Numbered from the stretch's first letter, positions 1 to 9,588 are shown. The stretch: DNA of 64,000 nucleotides from Enterobacteriaceae bacterium (GCA_902363335.1 CABIZV010000001.1:1-64000); one strand, 5' to 3'. Numbers and translations are program-made. Notes: generated by a model from the letters alone, not told the origin.

Positions 1-66
1 GCGGCGCTGCGCTTGGCCGGGCTACAAATCCTCCCACCCGTAGCCCGGCCAAGCGCAGCGCCGCCG
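1..66. repeat. REP-type inverted repeat
   Basis: Two perfect 25-base arms (1-25 and 40-64) face each other around a 14-base spacer. They belong to the 'gtagcccgg..aagcgcagcgccgccggg' REP family found at about ten other places in this window. The element lies just past the 3' end of the leftward GH88 gene, the usual intergenic position for REPs, where it would fold into a stem in the transcript. Confidence 0.85.
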
Positions 67-72
67 GGAATA

Positions 73-1299
73 TTACCAATAGCTACGCCAGTTTTGCGTC
101 GCGCGGGTGATGGCTTCCATCAGGAAATAATCCCCCCAGCTACAGCACTCGTTCACCCCAATATCCCCTTTGAAATAATATACCGAATGTTCCAGTAACC
201 CCTGGCCGGCCGAGTGTTCACGATTCACGTAGCCATCAATCATATTGCCAATCATCCGCAGCGCCAGCGTCTCGTAACTTTCTCTATCGGGATGCGTCAC
301 GGGCAAATGCTTAATCAGCTCAAGCAGGGCGCAGGCGACAATTGCCGCGGCGCTGCTATCGCGTTCGCTGTTAGGGTCGGTCAGCGCCAGATCCCAATAG
401 CAAATCAGATCCTCCGGCAAGCGATTAAGATAATAGTTTGCCAGCGTCTGGCTCAATGCCAGCAAGCGCTCATCACCGGTATGCAAATAGTTCAGCAGGA
501 AGCCGTAAATCCCCCACGCCTGACCCCGCGCCCAGCATGAATCATCGGAGAATCCCTGATGCGTATTGCCAAAGCGCGGCTCGCCGGTCTCCACATCCAT
601 ATACCAGGTATGGAAGGTGGAACCGTCCTCACGCACAATATAACGGCGCGCCTGCTCAATATGCTGTCTGGCCGCCGCCGCATAGCGCGGGTTGCCGCTG
701 TATACGCTTGCCTGATACAACAACGGCAAGTTCATATTGCAGTCGATAATCATCCGGCCCTGCTGTTCGGGGTTATCCAGCTCTCCCCATGCCTGAATAA
801 TCCCGGCTTTCTCGTTATAACGCTCCATTAATGCTTCGGCGGCGAGCAGGGCGATATAACCCGCCTCGCGGTTGCCGGTCAGGCGTTCACCCGCCACGCA
901 GGACAGACTGTAGAGAAAACCCAGATCATGATGATTTGTGTGGTCACGATTAATAATGCGTTGAGCGAACGAGTGGATATGCTGATTCGCCAGCGCCTGA
1001 TACTGCGCCTCTCCGGTCCATTCGTAGGCCAGCCACAGCTGGCCGGTCCAGAAACTGGTGGTCCATTCGATATTATCAATCATCGGATAGCGTCCATTTT
1101 TACAGGACGCGTCCGGGAAACGCTGGCCAAAATAGTCGGCGTTAGCATCAATCGCTTTTAATAACGTGGGCATTATGTCGCGAATTTTTCGGCCGATTTC
1201 TTCACGTTCGCCCGGTTGAAGAGTCTGTAAGACCAGCGATTCTTTTTTAATATTTTCAGACGTCATGCGGTGATATTCCCGTTTAATTAAGCGCTTCAT
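73..1299 (-). CDS. GH88-family unsaturated glucuronyl hydrolase
   Basis: A 408-residue glycoside hydrolase of the (alpha/alpha)6-barrel family that releases 4,5-unsaturated uronic acid from the non-reducing end of oligosaccharides left by polysaccharide lyases. The two aspartates typical of GH88 are visible: D125 in HHDLGF and D186 in IIDCNMN. There is no signal peptide, so it should act in the cytoplasm on imported oligomers. It is the last gene of a leftward three-gene operon and overlaps the end of the transporter gene by 17 bases. I kept the first ATG because AGGA lies 8 bases before it; a second ATG at 1266 has a poorer site. Family assignment is firm; the glycan (pectic, glycosaminoglycan-like or arabinogalactan-derived) is not known. 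Confidence 0.88.
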   Translation of the reverse strand: MKRLIKREYHRMTSENIKKESLVLQTLQPGEREEIGRKIRDIMPTLLKAIDANADYFGQRFPDASCKNGRYPMIDNIEWTTSFWTGQLWLAYEWTGEAQYQALANQHIHSFAQRIINRDHTNHHDLGFLYSLSCVAGERLTGNREAGYIALLAAEALMERYNEKAGIIQAWGELDNPEQQGRMIIDCNMNLPLLYQASVYSGNPRYAAAARQHIEQARRYIVREDGSTFHTWYMDVETGEPRFGNTHQGFSDDSCWARGQAWGIYGFLLNYLHTGDERLLALSQTLANYYLNRLPEDLICYWDLALTDPNSERDSSAAAIVACALLELIKHLPVTHPDRESYETLALRMIGNMIDGYVNREHSAGQGLLEHSVYYFKGDIGVNECCSWGDYFLMEAITRATQNWRSYW

Positions 1300-2548
1300 G
1301 ATTAATTTCCTGACCTACGGCATTTTTTTTATGCCCGTAGCAGGTTGATAAGGTGAGGGCAGACACGCCGGTAAAGACCAGGGCAATAATCCCCATAATC
1401 AGATAGGTATGTTCAAAGCCAATGGTCTGGTAGGCGTAGCCCGCAGGTGGCGCGACCACAATGGAACCGACATAAATCATCGCCTGATAGCCCAGCAGAT
1501 ACATGGTGGCGTTAACGCGTTTATCGAAATGCTCAGCGATATATTTGAATACCGACACCAGAATCAGCGCGATCTCAATACCGTACAGCGGTTTGACCAG
1601 GCAAATTATCAGCGGGTCGCTGGTGAGGCCGGAAATAATTAACCGCAGGCTGATAACCAGACCGGTTAATAACATTCCTTGCTTTGCGCCAATGCGGTTA
1701 ATAATGGTGGGCACCAGCATCATCCCGAAGAATTCGGCAGCGGATTGCGCGGTGCTCATATAGCCGAACATCGCGTTGCCTTCTTCTTTCGTGGTAAAGA
1801 AGGTGACGAAATAGCGTGAGAACTGCTGCTCGGCAATAAACATCATCCATGCCACGCCTGCGATATACAGCGAGAACATCCAGAATTTGCGGTTAGCGAG
1901 CAGGTTTAAAACATCGGTAATAACAATTTTGTCTTTCGATAAAACGTTATTGTCCTCTTTACCGAAATGGTCGACTTTTAGCGTCAGCAACACGGCAAAC
2001 ATACACAGCGCCGATACGCTACTGATAGCAAAGTTAATCTTCGGTGAAATATTATACAGAAAACCGGAGAACGACGAGGCGGTGGCCCAGCCCAGCGCCG
2101 CCCACATACGGATGCGGCCAAACTCCATATTGTACAAGCGGCTAAAACGATCGACGTATGACTCTTCAGCCGCTACGCCCGCGTACCAGCCGAGGCTAAA
2201 GAACAGCGCGCCGACGATCATGCCGATGATGAAATGCGTTTGCAGTAGCGGCAGATAAATCCAGATATAGAAGGGTGCCATCAGCGCCGATATGATGCAG
2301 ACAAAATAGAGCAGATGTTTCTTCATGCCGATTTTGTCCATGATGTAGCCGTACACCGGCTTAATCACTACCGCGAAAACGCCGTTTACCGCGAACACGG
2401 TGCCGATATCCACCGCATCTAACCCGGCTTTATCGCCAAGCCAGATGGCGTACAGGCCGAAGCTTGCCGCCCAGGTAAACGTAAACAGGAAAACAAAGAG
2501 ACTTAATTTTATATAAGCCGAGCGAGTTGACTGAATTGTTGTTGTCAT
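1283..2548 (-). CDS. LacY-family (MFS) oligosaccharide:H+ symporter
   Basis: A 421-residue, roughly twelve-helix MFS protein resembling the oligosaccharide:proton symporter family (LacY, RafB, and RhiT-like rhamnogalacturonide carriers). The first helices contain the aromatic-rich 'FLFTFTWAASFGLY' stretch, and 'DKIGMKK' forms the loop 2-3 motif. I start at the ATG at 2548 because GGAG lies 6 bases upstream; an in-frame TTG at 2566 would add six residues. It lies between the DUF2264 gene (31-base gap) and the GH88 gene (17-base overlap), so it probably imports the unsaturated or glucuronide-capped oligosaccharide that those proteins process. Confidence 0.85.
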   Translation of the reverse strand: MTTTIQSTRSAYIKLSLFVFLFTFTWAASFGLYAIWLGDKAGLDAVDIGTVFAVNGVFAVVIKPVYGYIMDKIGMKKHLLYFVCIISALMAPFYIWIYLPLLQTHFIIGMIVGALFFSLGWYAGVAAEESYVDRFSRLYNMEFGRIRMWAALGWATASSFSGFLYNISPKINFAISSVSALCMFAVLLTLKVDHFGKEDNNVLSKDKIVITDVLNLLANRKFWMFSLYIAGVAWMMFIAEQQFSRYFVTFFTTKEEGNAMFGYMSTAQSAAEFFGMMLVPTIINRIGAKQGMLLTGLVISLRLIISGLTSDPLIICLVKPLYGIEIALILVSVFKYIAEHFDKRVNATMYLLGYQAMIYVGSIVVAPPAGYAYQTIGFEHTYLIMGIIALVFTGVSALTLSTCYGHKKNAVGQEINHEALN

Positions 2549-2579
2549 TGCGGTCTCCGCCGTCAATCAGAGGTCAGGG

Positions 2580-4358
2580 TTATACCAGGGTGAGCGATTT
2601 ATCGTTCACCGTGAGTTGCTGGGTAGGGACATCGAAAATCAGCCGTTCCGGCATCGCGGGCACGCTTCCCGGATCGGCGCTGACATAGCAGGCCAGCCAG
2701 TGTGTGCCAGCCTCCATTTGGGCGGACAGGCAAGGAATAATGGCCGGTGCGGCATACAGCAGGTTACTGTTGGGCGGCGTGGTGACGGTGAGCGTCTGCC
2801 GTTCGCCGCCGAGGTTGACGATGCGGCTGTAGTCGCTTGAGGTTTCAACAGTGACGGTCATGGCGTCCTGAATCAGGCGCGTCTGCTGGTGATGATTCGC
2901 CGCGAAACCCCCTTCCACGCACGAGAGGGCATACGGTGTGACCACGCGATGGACGCGAACATGCCCATTTTCCACGGGAATCAGCCAACTGGTGACCAGA
3001 ACCTCTGCCCACGGACGCCAGTCGCTGCGTACCCAGTTATGGTCGACTGCAACGCTGTCGCATTCGCGGCGGCCACGGTAGTAATCGTCCCCCTTGCAAA
3101 ACAGCAACATGGAGTCGACGGCGGCGTGGGCCAAGCCATAGCGACCGCGCTCGAGGGTAAAACCAAACCGGCTGGAGTAGGCGAACTTGCAGTACTTTTG
3201 CTCAAAGTTAACAAAATTATTCTTATCGAACTGACCGGACATCACCATCCAGGCGTGATGGTTATCGTTGCTGTGAACGATGATTTGCCCCGCTTCAGGG
3301 ATGGGATGGATGGCTGCAAGCTCGGGCAGCGGCTCACACTCGGCCTGCCAGAATGCACTGTCGTCCGGCAGCGCCAGAATCAGCATCGCCTTGAGTCCCC
3401 AGTAGGGAGAACCGGGGCTGTTGTAATCCTCCGCCATAATTAAATTCGGGTAGGCGTAACCGATGGAAAACAGCCCATCGGCGGTGATAAACGGCTGTTT
3501 TTGCCAGTTATCAAGGTGGCGCAGAATAAGCCCTTTGACGATGCCCGGCGTCAGAACCTCCAGCCCGCTAAAGGCGACCGCGCTCCAGAAGGCGACCTGC
3601 ACAAAGCGGTAGGTCAGGCTGCGACCAAACGGGATCCCCTCGCCATCGGCGGTAAAATAGTAGAGATAATCGTGAGCAAACTGCTGCGCGCGCTGGCGGT
3701 AGCGCAGGCAGCGTTTCGGATCGACATCCTGCATAAAGTGGCTGTACAGCAGGCTGTAGAAGTGAAATCCGCTGGAGATATAGTAATCGCGCGGCTTACC
3801 TTTGCCATCGCAGTACCAGCCGTTGCCGAGCCAGAAGGGCTCAATGGCATCGAGATGACGATCGATCACCGCCATATCGTACTCGCGACCCACGCATTTA
3901 AGTCCGACCTGAATAAGCACCGGGAAGAAGTGCCAGTTATTATCCGGGACGTTGACGTCGGCGCTTTGCGACAGCCAGCTGACGAGATTGTCCTGCTCGC
4001 TGTGCGTAAGCTGCGACCACAGCGGAGAATGAAGCGCCAGTCCGAGGCCGAATGCCGCCATTTCCACACAGCGCTGATCGTTATCACCCACGTCGCCCCA
4101 GTAGCCCGGATGCTGGGGATTGCAGCCATGGCGGATCCCGGTCAAAAAAGTCTCTTGCCAGACCGGCGTCACGCCGCCGCTCATCAGCGGAAACAGCCCC
4201 CACAGCAGGCGAATAAAGCCTTCCATACCGGCAACATCATCCGAATACTGCGCGGCGGTATCACCTGCGTGCAGCCGTGTGCAATCGGACGATAAGCGCG
4301 GTAAGGCTGCCGCTATCCATTGCTCGACTAATGCACCGTATTGTTGTTTTGTCCGCAT
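2580..4358 (-). CDS. DUF2264-domain protein (putative glycoside hydrolase)
   Basis: A 592-residue protein of the DUF2264 family, first gene of the leftward operon. No signal peptide is seen. It is rich in Trp, Tyr and His (for example FEQKYCKFAYSSRFGF in the C-terminal half), as carbohydrate-active enzymes often are. The N-terminal 350 residues look helical, as in an (alpha/alpha)6 toroid, and the remainder is beta-rich. From memory, unchecked, DUF2264 overlaps CAZy family GH154, which includes beta-glucuronidases; that would fit beside a GH88 enzyme. Family membership is fairly sure; the activity is inferred. The start is supported by a GGGA-type site upstream. Confidence 0.75.
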   Translation of the reverse strand: MRTKQQYGALVEQWIAAALPRLSSDCTRLHAGDTAAQYSDDVAGMEGFIRLLWGLFPLMSGGVTPVWQETFLTGIRHGCNPQHPGYWGDVGDNDQRCVEMAAFGLGLALHSPLWSQLTHSEQDNLVSWLSQSADVNVPDNNWHFFPVLIQVGLKCVGREYDMAVIDRHLDAIEPFWLGNGWYCDGKGKPRDYYISSGFHFYSLLYSHFMQDVDPKRCLRYRQRAQQFAHDYLYYFTADGEGIPFGRSLTYRFVQVAFWSAVAFSGLEVLTPGIVKGLILRHLDNWQKQPFITADGLFSIGYAYPNLIMAEDYNSPGSPYWGLKAMLILALPDDSAFWQAECEPLPELAAIHPIPEAGQIIVHSNDNHHAWMVMSGQFDKNNFVNFEQKYCKFAYSSRFGFTLERGRYGLAHAAVDSMLLFCKGDDYYRGRRECDSVAVDHNWVRSDWRPWAEVLVTSWLIPVENGHVRVHRVVTPYALSCVEGGFAANHHQQTRLIQDAMTVTVETSSDYSRIVNLGGERQTLTVTTPPNSNLLYAAPAIIPCLSAQMEAGTHWLACYVSADPGSVPAMPERLIFDVPTQQLTVNDKSLTLV

Positions 4359-4545
4359 AATGAAATCCCGTTTCAGACCGTTGATGGCGGTCGAATAATA
4401 GGAAGTTGCGGTGGTCTACAAATGTGATAGTGCTCTTACTTTTACCGATCGGTGATAATTAAAATTAATTTTATGGCGTAATTTAGGCTGAAAGTTTTAT
4501 TCCGGTGATGAAAGTTTAAGTTTATTCACATGAGAGGTTATGGTC
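4359..4545. promoter_or_regulatory. Divergent control region of the glycan cluster
   Basis: A 187-base AT-rich intergenic space separates the leftward DUF2264-symporter-GH88 operon from the rightward AraC gene. It holds a partial CRP-like site (TGTGA-N6-TCTTA, 4423-4438) and a perfect 14-base AT palindrome (4460-4473). Divergent placement suggests that the AraC protein acts here. Individual sites are weak by eye. Confidence 0.4.
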
Positions 4546-5415
4546 ATGACACCCCCGGTGCGCACGGAAGACACCACCTATCTTGAGCAAATACATCTCA
4601 ATGATAAGGCTATCTATTTCAACCGAATGCAGAATATGCCCGCCAACTATTACCACTGGCATCCGTGTGCGGAAATTCTTTTTGTCTCTCGCGGCGTGGG
4701 CATTGCGCTGATGGAGCATCAGCAATATACGGTGAAGCCGGGGCGGCTATTTATTTTCCCGCCCGGCAAGCTGCATAAAGTCTACGTTGAGCAGGATGAA
4801 CGTAACGTCTATCACCGAACCACGCTGCACTTTAATGCGTCGCTGCTGGAGCCGTGGCTGCGTGATTTTCCGCGTCAACAAATGCTACTGCGCCAGCTAT
4901 GCGGGCGGGGAGAAAAGGCGCGGGTGTTTGATGTTGGCGATCTGCAACCGGTGATTGAAACGTTGTTACAGCGTTTTGAAGTGATAACGCATGAGGAAAG
5001 CTGGAGCATTAGCGACAGCGCCTTTTTGATTATGCAGCTCATCAGTCTGTTACCGCAGCAGGAGCAGGCGACCGGGCATAATACCTTTTCCTCCACCATT
5101 ATTCGCTGGCTGGAAAATCACTATCATGAGCGCTGTTCGCTGGAGGATATCGCTGGGGTGATGGGCTGCTCACGCGGCCATACTTCGCGCCGCTTTCACG
5201 ATGAAACCGGCGGGACGATTCAGGAATATTTGATGATGCGGCGGATTCGCCAGGCCTGTGAACTGTTGCTGCATTCCCCGTATTCGGTGCGGGAGATTGC
5301 CGAACTAGTGGGCTTTACCGAGTACGCGTGGTTTATCACCTGTTTTCGCAAAAACATGGGCAAAACGCCGTTGCAGTACCGCAAGGCGTTTCGCTACCTA
5401 TTGCCAAAATCATAA
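4546..5415 (+). CDS. AraC-family transcriptional regulator
   Basis: A 289-residue regulator with an N-terminal cupin-like sensing domain (about residues 15-95, including YYHWHPCAEILF and the FPPGKLHKV turn) and a C-terminal double helix-turn-helix (about 185-285) ending in the family signature around 'GFTEYAWFITCFRKNMGKTP'. It is probably the activator of the divergent glycan operon, with an oligosaccharide or uronate as inducer. I chose the ATG at 4546 because GAGG lies 8 bases before it; the ATG six bases earlier is too close to that site. Confidence 0.85.
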   Translation: MTPPVRTEDTTYLEQIHLNDKAIYFNRMQNMPANYYHWHPCAEILFVSRGVGIALMEHQQYTVKPGRLFIFPPGKLHKVYVEQDERNVYHRTTLHFNASLLEPWLRDFPRQQMLLRQLCGRGEKARVFDVGDLQPVIETLLQRFEVITHEESWSISDSAFLIMQLISLLPQQEQATGHNTFSSTIIRWLENHYHERCSLEDIAGVMGCSRGHTSRRFHDETGGTIQEYLMMRRIRQACELLLHSPYSVREIAELVGFTEYAWFITCFRKNMGKTPLQYRKAFRYLLPKS

Positions 5416-5419
5416 TGAT

Positions 5420-5481
5420 GTAGCCCGGACGAGGCGTAGCCGACTCCGGGGAAAACCGCGCTCATCCCGGAGTCGGCTACA
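5420..5481. repeat. REP-type inverted repeat
   Basis: The 15-base arms 5436-5450 and 5466-5480 are perfectly complementary (gtagccgactccggg and its reverse), preceded by tagcccggacgagg. The element lies between two convergent genes (araC-type regulator and yeiG) and probably serves as a 3' stem for both transcripts. Confidence 0.8.
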
Positions 5482-5488
5482 CCAGGTT

Positions 5489-6325
5489 CTACTTCAACAA
5501 ATGTTCGGCGTGGAAGCGCAAATGATCCTCAATAAACGAGGCAATGAAGTAATAGCTGTGATCGTAGCCTGGCTGAATGCGCAACGTCAGCGGCCAGTCT
5601 TTCTGCCGTGCCGCTTCAGCGAATACCGCAGGTTGTAGCTGGTCGGCGAGGAACTGATCGTTATCGCCCTGGTCAATCAGCATCGGGATGGCGTCCGCGT
5701 GATGGCTGGCGCGGAGCAGTTCGGTGCTGTCCCACTCGGCCCAGCGCGCCTTATCTTCACCAAGATACGCCGTAAACGCTTTCTGCCCCCACGGTACGCT
5801 CGCCGGATTCACGATGGGCGCAAACGCCGACGCGCTGCAATATTTGCCCGGATTCTTCAGCGCCAGCATCAGCGCGCCGTGGCCGCCCATCGAATGGCCG
5901 CTGATGGCACAACGTGGGCTGACGTTGAATTGGGATTGAATCAGCGCCGGAAGTTCATCGCGCAGATAGTCATACATGCGAAAATGCGCCGACCACGGTG
6001 ATTCGCTGGCGTTGAGATAAAAACTGGCGCCCTGACCTAAGTCGTATCCGGCATCGTTGGCGACGTCTTCACCGCGCGGGCTGGTATCCGGCATCACCAG
6101 CACAATTCCAAGCTCTGCTGCTACCCGTTGGGCACCGGCTTTGGTAGTGAAGTTCTCATCATTACAGGTCAGCCCGGAGAGCCAGAACAGCACCGGTGGC
6201 GGATTGGTTTTACCGTCTGGCGGTAAAAAAAGGCTAAAGGTCATCGGGCAATTTAGCGTGGTGGAATGGTGCTGCCAGCGCTGCTGCCAGCCGCCATAAC
6301 AGCGGTGCTCCTCGAGCATTTCCAT
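5489..6325 (-). CDS. yeiG: S-formylglutathione hydrolase YeiG
   Basis: A 278-residue alpha/beta-hydrolase, the same length as and very close to E. coli YeiG. It hydrolyses S-formylglutathione to formate and glutathione in the cytosol, the last step of glutathione-dependent formaldehyde detoxification. The catalytic triad can be placed: S145 in GHSMGG, D223 in QGDNDQ and H256 in GYDHSYYF. It is next to folE in E. coli as well, but here an MFS gene lies between them. Confidence 0.95.
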   Translation of the reverse strand: MEMLEEHRCYGGWQQRWQHHSTTLNCPMTFSLFLPPDGKTNPPPVLFWLSGLTCNDENFTTKAGAQRVAAELGIVLVMPDTSPRGEDVANDAGYDLGQGASFYLNASESPWSAHFRMYDYLRDELPALIQSQFNVSPRCAISGHSMGGHGALMLALKNPGKYCSASAFAPIVNPASVPWGQKAFTAYLGEDKARWAEWDSTELLRASHHADAIPMLIDQGDNDQFLADQLQPAVFAEAARQKDWPLTLRIQPGYDHSYYFIASFIEDHLRFHAEHLLK

Positions 6326-6462
6326 GCGTGATCCTCGCGTTTTTTGTCAGAATTAATAGTCCCATCATACAGATAATTCATCCACGGTGAGTAACTTTCA
6401 CTTCCGCATAATCATCACATGTTGCATCATAAAGATAACTTCACATTTACATTTGAGGCTTT

Positions 6463-7596
6463 ATGCCGGTACGCATTGCGCTAAGCGGTTTCCTGGTGCT
6501 GGTTGCCACAATGGGGATTGGCCGCTTTGCTTTTACCCCCCAGGTGCCACTGATGATAGCCGAGGGGCAGCTGACGCTCACAAGCGCAGGTCTTGTGGCC
6601 GCGCTCAACTATCTGGGCTACCTGATTGGTGCCTGGGACGCGATGCGAACACGTCGCGGCGTTGAAGCCCGTCTCTATCTGGGGATTATCGGTGCCGTGG
6701 CGCTGACCTTTCTCTCAGCCATCGCGGATAACGCATGGCTGCACGGCGCGCTGCGCCTGGTGATTGGCTGCATGAGCGGCTGGGCGATGGTCTTAACTGC
6801 GGCATGGGTGAACGAACGGCTGGCGCATTATGCCAGGCCCGGACTTAGCGCGGCGGTTTTCGCCGGGCCGGGCGCGGGGATTGCGCTTAGCGGGCTGTTG
6901 GGTGTTTTCATCCATGCGCAATCGCTAAGTGCCGCTGCGGGCTGGCAGCTGTATGGCGTACTGGCGTTACTGCTGGTGGTGATGATTGGCCGCTGGCTGC
7001 CGCGGCCGGGCGAGCTTCACCGCAGCGGGGAACAGCCGCAGCCGCTGACATTGACCCGTAATTTACGCCGCTTGGTATGGAGTTATAGCCTGGCGGGATT
7101 TGGCTACATTCTGCCCGCCACTTTTTTATCGCAAATGGCGAGTCAGCGTTTTCCTGACAGCCTTTTCGCCCAGTTTATCTGGCCGATTTTCGGGCTCGCC
7201 GGGGCGACCGGTATCGCACTGAGCATTGCCTTGCGCGGGGTAGGGCACTCTTATCAGCGTCTGGCGATTGTGCTGTGGCTTCAGGGCATTGGCGTACTGG
7301 CGGCCTGGCTATTACCGGGGATGAGCGGGCTGGTATGCGGTGCGCTGCTGGTGGGAGGCGGCTTTCTCGCCGCGGTTCAACTCTCATTGCTCTACGGCCG
7401 AGAGCTGGCGCCAAACCATGCGCGCTATATGGCGGGGCTGCTGACCACCGGCTATGCGGTTGGACAATTGGTCGGGCCAATGACCTCGGCGCTGTCAACG
7501 TGGTTGACCGAACGTCTTGAACCGGCGCTGGGGATTGCTGCCATTGCGCTGCTGATTGGCGGGGCGCTGGTCTGGCGACCTCAGCCTGACAGATAA
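6463..7596 (+). CDS. YbfB/YjiJ-family MFS transporter
   Basis: A 377-residue, about twelve-helix membrane protein of the YbfB/YjiJ branch of the major facilitator superfamily (DUF1228-type). The N-terminal helix carries GIGRFAFTPQVPLM, typical of this branch. The substrate is unknown; members are presumed efflux carriers. It stands alone between yeiG and folE, where E. coli K-12 has no gene. That makes it a lineage-specific insertion or a loss in E. coli. The ATG follows an AT-rich leader with only a weak ribosome site. Confidence 0.85.
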   Translation: MPVRIALSGFLVLVATMGIGRFAFTPQVPLMIAEGQLTLTSAGLVAALNYLGYLIGAWDAMRTRRGVEARLYLGIIGAVALTFLSAIADNAWLHGALRLVIGCMSGWAMVLTAAWVNERLAHYARPGLSAAVFAGPGAGIALSGLLGVFIHAQSLSAAAGWQLYGVLALLLVVMIGRWLPRPGELHRSGEQPQPLTLTRNLRRLVWSYSLAGFGYILPATFLSQMASQRFPDSLFAQFIWPIFGLAGATGIALSIALRGVGHSYQRLAIVLWLQGIGVLAAWLLPGMSGLVCGALLVGGGFLAAVQLSLLYGRELAPNHARYMAGLLTTGYAVGQLVGPMTSALSTWLTERLEPALGIAAIALLIGGALVWRPQPDR

Positions 7597-7710
7597 TAAC
7601 GATTGCAATAATTATCACTACGAATACTGGATTCTGTGCGTCGCCTCACGCACAATGAGGACAAACTTTGCCCCCATAAGCAAAGCGCCACACCTGCAGG
7701 AGAAGAAACA

Positions 7711-8379
7711 ATGTCATCACTGAGTAAAGAAGCGGTACTGGTACATGAAGCGCTCGTCGCCCGTGGCCTTGAGACGCCGCTGCGCCCGCCGGTGCGCGAA
7801 ATGGATAACGAAACCCGCAAGCGCCTGATTTCTGGTCATATGACTGAGATCATGCAGCTGCTGAATCTCGATTTGAGTGATGACAGCCTGATGGAAACGC
7901 CGCATCGCATTGCCAAAATGTATGTGGATGAAATTTTCTCCGGTCTCGATTACGCCAATTTCCCCAAAATTACCGTTATCGAAAACAAAATGAAGGTCGA
8001 CGAAATGGTGACGGTGCGTGATATCACCTTAACCAGCACCTGCGAGCACCATTTTGTCACCATCGACGGTAAAGCGACCGTGGCCTACATTCCGAAAGAT
8101 TCGGTGATTGGCCTGTCCAAAATTAACCGCATCGTGCAGTTTTTCGCCCAGCGCCCGCAGGTGCAGGAGCGTTTGACGCAGCAGATCCTGACGGCACTGC
8201 AAACGCTGCTGGGAACCAACAATGTCGCGGTCTCCATTGACGCGGTGCACTACTGCGTGAAGGCGCGTGGCATTCGCGATGCCACTAGCGCGACAACCAC
8301 CACATCGCTGGGCGGCCTGTTCAAGTCCAGCCAGAATACCCGCCAGGAGTTCTTGCGCGCGGTGCGTCACCACAACTAA
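7711..8379 (+). CDS. folE: GTP cyclohydrolase I (FolE)
   Basis: A 222-residue enzyme, the same length as E. coli FolE and nearly identical. It converts GTP to 7,8-dihydroneopterin triphosphate, the first step of folate synthesis, as a homodecamer. The zinc ligands are visible: C111 and H114 in TCEHHF and C182 in HYCVKARG. The ATG at 7711 is chosen because GGAGAAG lies just upstream and the length matches the family; the frame stays open 25 codons further upstream. yeiB follows after 21 bases, as in E. coli. Confidence 0.97.
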   Translation: MSSLSKEAVLVHEALVARGLETPLRPPVREMDNETRKRLISGHMTEIMQLLNLDLSDDSLMETPHRIAKMYVDEIFSGLDYANFPKITVIENKMKVDEMVTVRDITLTSTCEHHFVTIDGKATVAYIPKDSVIGLSKINRIVQFFAQRPQVQERLTQQILTALQTLLGTNNVAVSIDAVHYCVKARGIRDATSATTTTSLGGLFKSSQNTRQEFLRAVRHHN

Positions 8380-8400
8380 TACGATAATGGAGTAGGGGAT

Positions 8401-9558
8401 ATGGGGCGGAACGTCACGCTGGATTTCATTCGTGGCGTAGCCATACTCGGTATCCTGCTGCTCAATATCAGCGCCTTCGGCTTGCCGAAGGCCGCCTATC
8501 TTAACCCGGCCTGGTACGGCGAGATAACCTCCCGTGATGCCTGGACGTGGGCCGTTCTTGACCTATTCGCGCAGGTCAAATTTCTCACCCTTTTTGCATT
8601 GCTGTTCGGTGCCGGTCTACAGCTCTTGCTGCCGCGCGGTACGCGGTGGATCCAAAGTCGTTTGACGCTGCTGGCGCTGCTCGGGTTCATTCATGGGCTG
8701 CTGTTCTGGGACGGTGATATTCTGCTGGCTTACGCGCTGGTCGGGCTGGTGTGCTGGCGGCTGGTGCGTGAGGCGCACGACGTCAAATCCCTCTTTAATA
8801 CCGGCGTGCTGCTGTATGCGGTAGGCGTCGGCGTACTGATTTTATTAGGGCTGATTGCCGATACCGGCCAAAGTCGCGCGTGGGTGCCTGACGCCTCCAC
8901 CTTGATGTATGAGCACTACTGGAAGCTCAACGGTGGCATGGAAGCTATCAGCAATCGTACCGACATGCTGTCGGCAAATTTGCTGGCGTTAGGGGCGCAA
9001 TATGGCTGGCAGCTTGCGGGAATGATGTTGATCGGTGGTGCACTGATGCGCTGCGGTTGGCTAAAAGGCCAGTTTAGTCTGCGCCACTATCGGCGCTGCG
9101 CCGCGATATGTATCCCGCTGGGCATGCTGATAAACCTGCCAGCGATTATTGCCCAGTGGCAGCTCAATTGGGACTATCGCTGGTGCGCGTTTCTGCTCCA
9201 GGCACCGCGTGAAATCAGTGCGCCTATTCAAACGCTGGGCTATGCCGCGTTGGCCTACGGCTACTGGCCGCAAATCAGCCGCTCTCGTCTGGCGGCAGCG
9301 GTGGTCTGCGTGGGACGCATGGCGCTCACCAACTATCTGTTACAAACCCTCATCTGCACCACGTTGTTCTATCATTTCGGCCTGTTTATGGAATTTGATC
9401 GCCTGACATTGCTGGCGTTTGTGGTTCCGGTATGGCTTATCAACCTCATTTTCTCCGTACTGTGGTTGCGTCAATTCCGCCAGGGGCCGGTGGAATGGCT
9501 GTGGCGGCAATTGACCGCACGGGCGTCAGGGATATCATTTCGCGATACATTTAGATAA
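8401..9558 (+). CDS. yeiB: DUF418 membrane protein YeiB
   Basis: A 385-residue polytopic inner-membrane protein matching E. coli YeiB. It has a conserved N-terminal 'LDFIRGVAILGILLLN' helix, related to the acyltransferase-3/NRPS-membrane group, and a C-terminal DUF418 region. No function is established. It lies 21 bases after folE and is probably cotranscribed with it. The terminal residues 'SFRDTFR' precede the galS control region. Confidence 0.93.
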   Translation: MGRNVTLDFIRGVAILGILLLNISAFGLPKAAYLNPAWYGEITSRDAWTWAVLDLFAQVKFLTLFALLFGAGLQLLLPRGTRWIQSRLTLLALLGFIHGLLFWDGDILLAYALVGLVCWRLVREAHDVKSLFNTGVLLYAVGVGVLILLGLIADTGQSRAWVPDASTLMYEHYWKLNGGMEAISNRTDMLSANLLALGAQYGWQLAGMMLIGGALMRCGWLKGQFSLRHYRRCAAICIPLGMLINLPAIIAQWQLNWDYRWCAFLLQAPREISAPIQTLGYAALAYGYWPQISRSRLAAAVVCVGRMALTNYLLQTLICTTLFYHFGLFMEFDRLTLLAFVVPVWLINLIFSVLWLRQFRQGPVEWLWRQLTARASGISFRDTFR

Positions 9559-9588
9559 CGATCTAGATCACAACAGTTAACAAAACGG

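Noticed and set aside
3501..4295. 264-codon frame antisense to the DUF2264 gene
   Set aside because: It is the shadow of a GC-rich coding gene on the other strand, and its composition does not look like a protein family.
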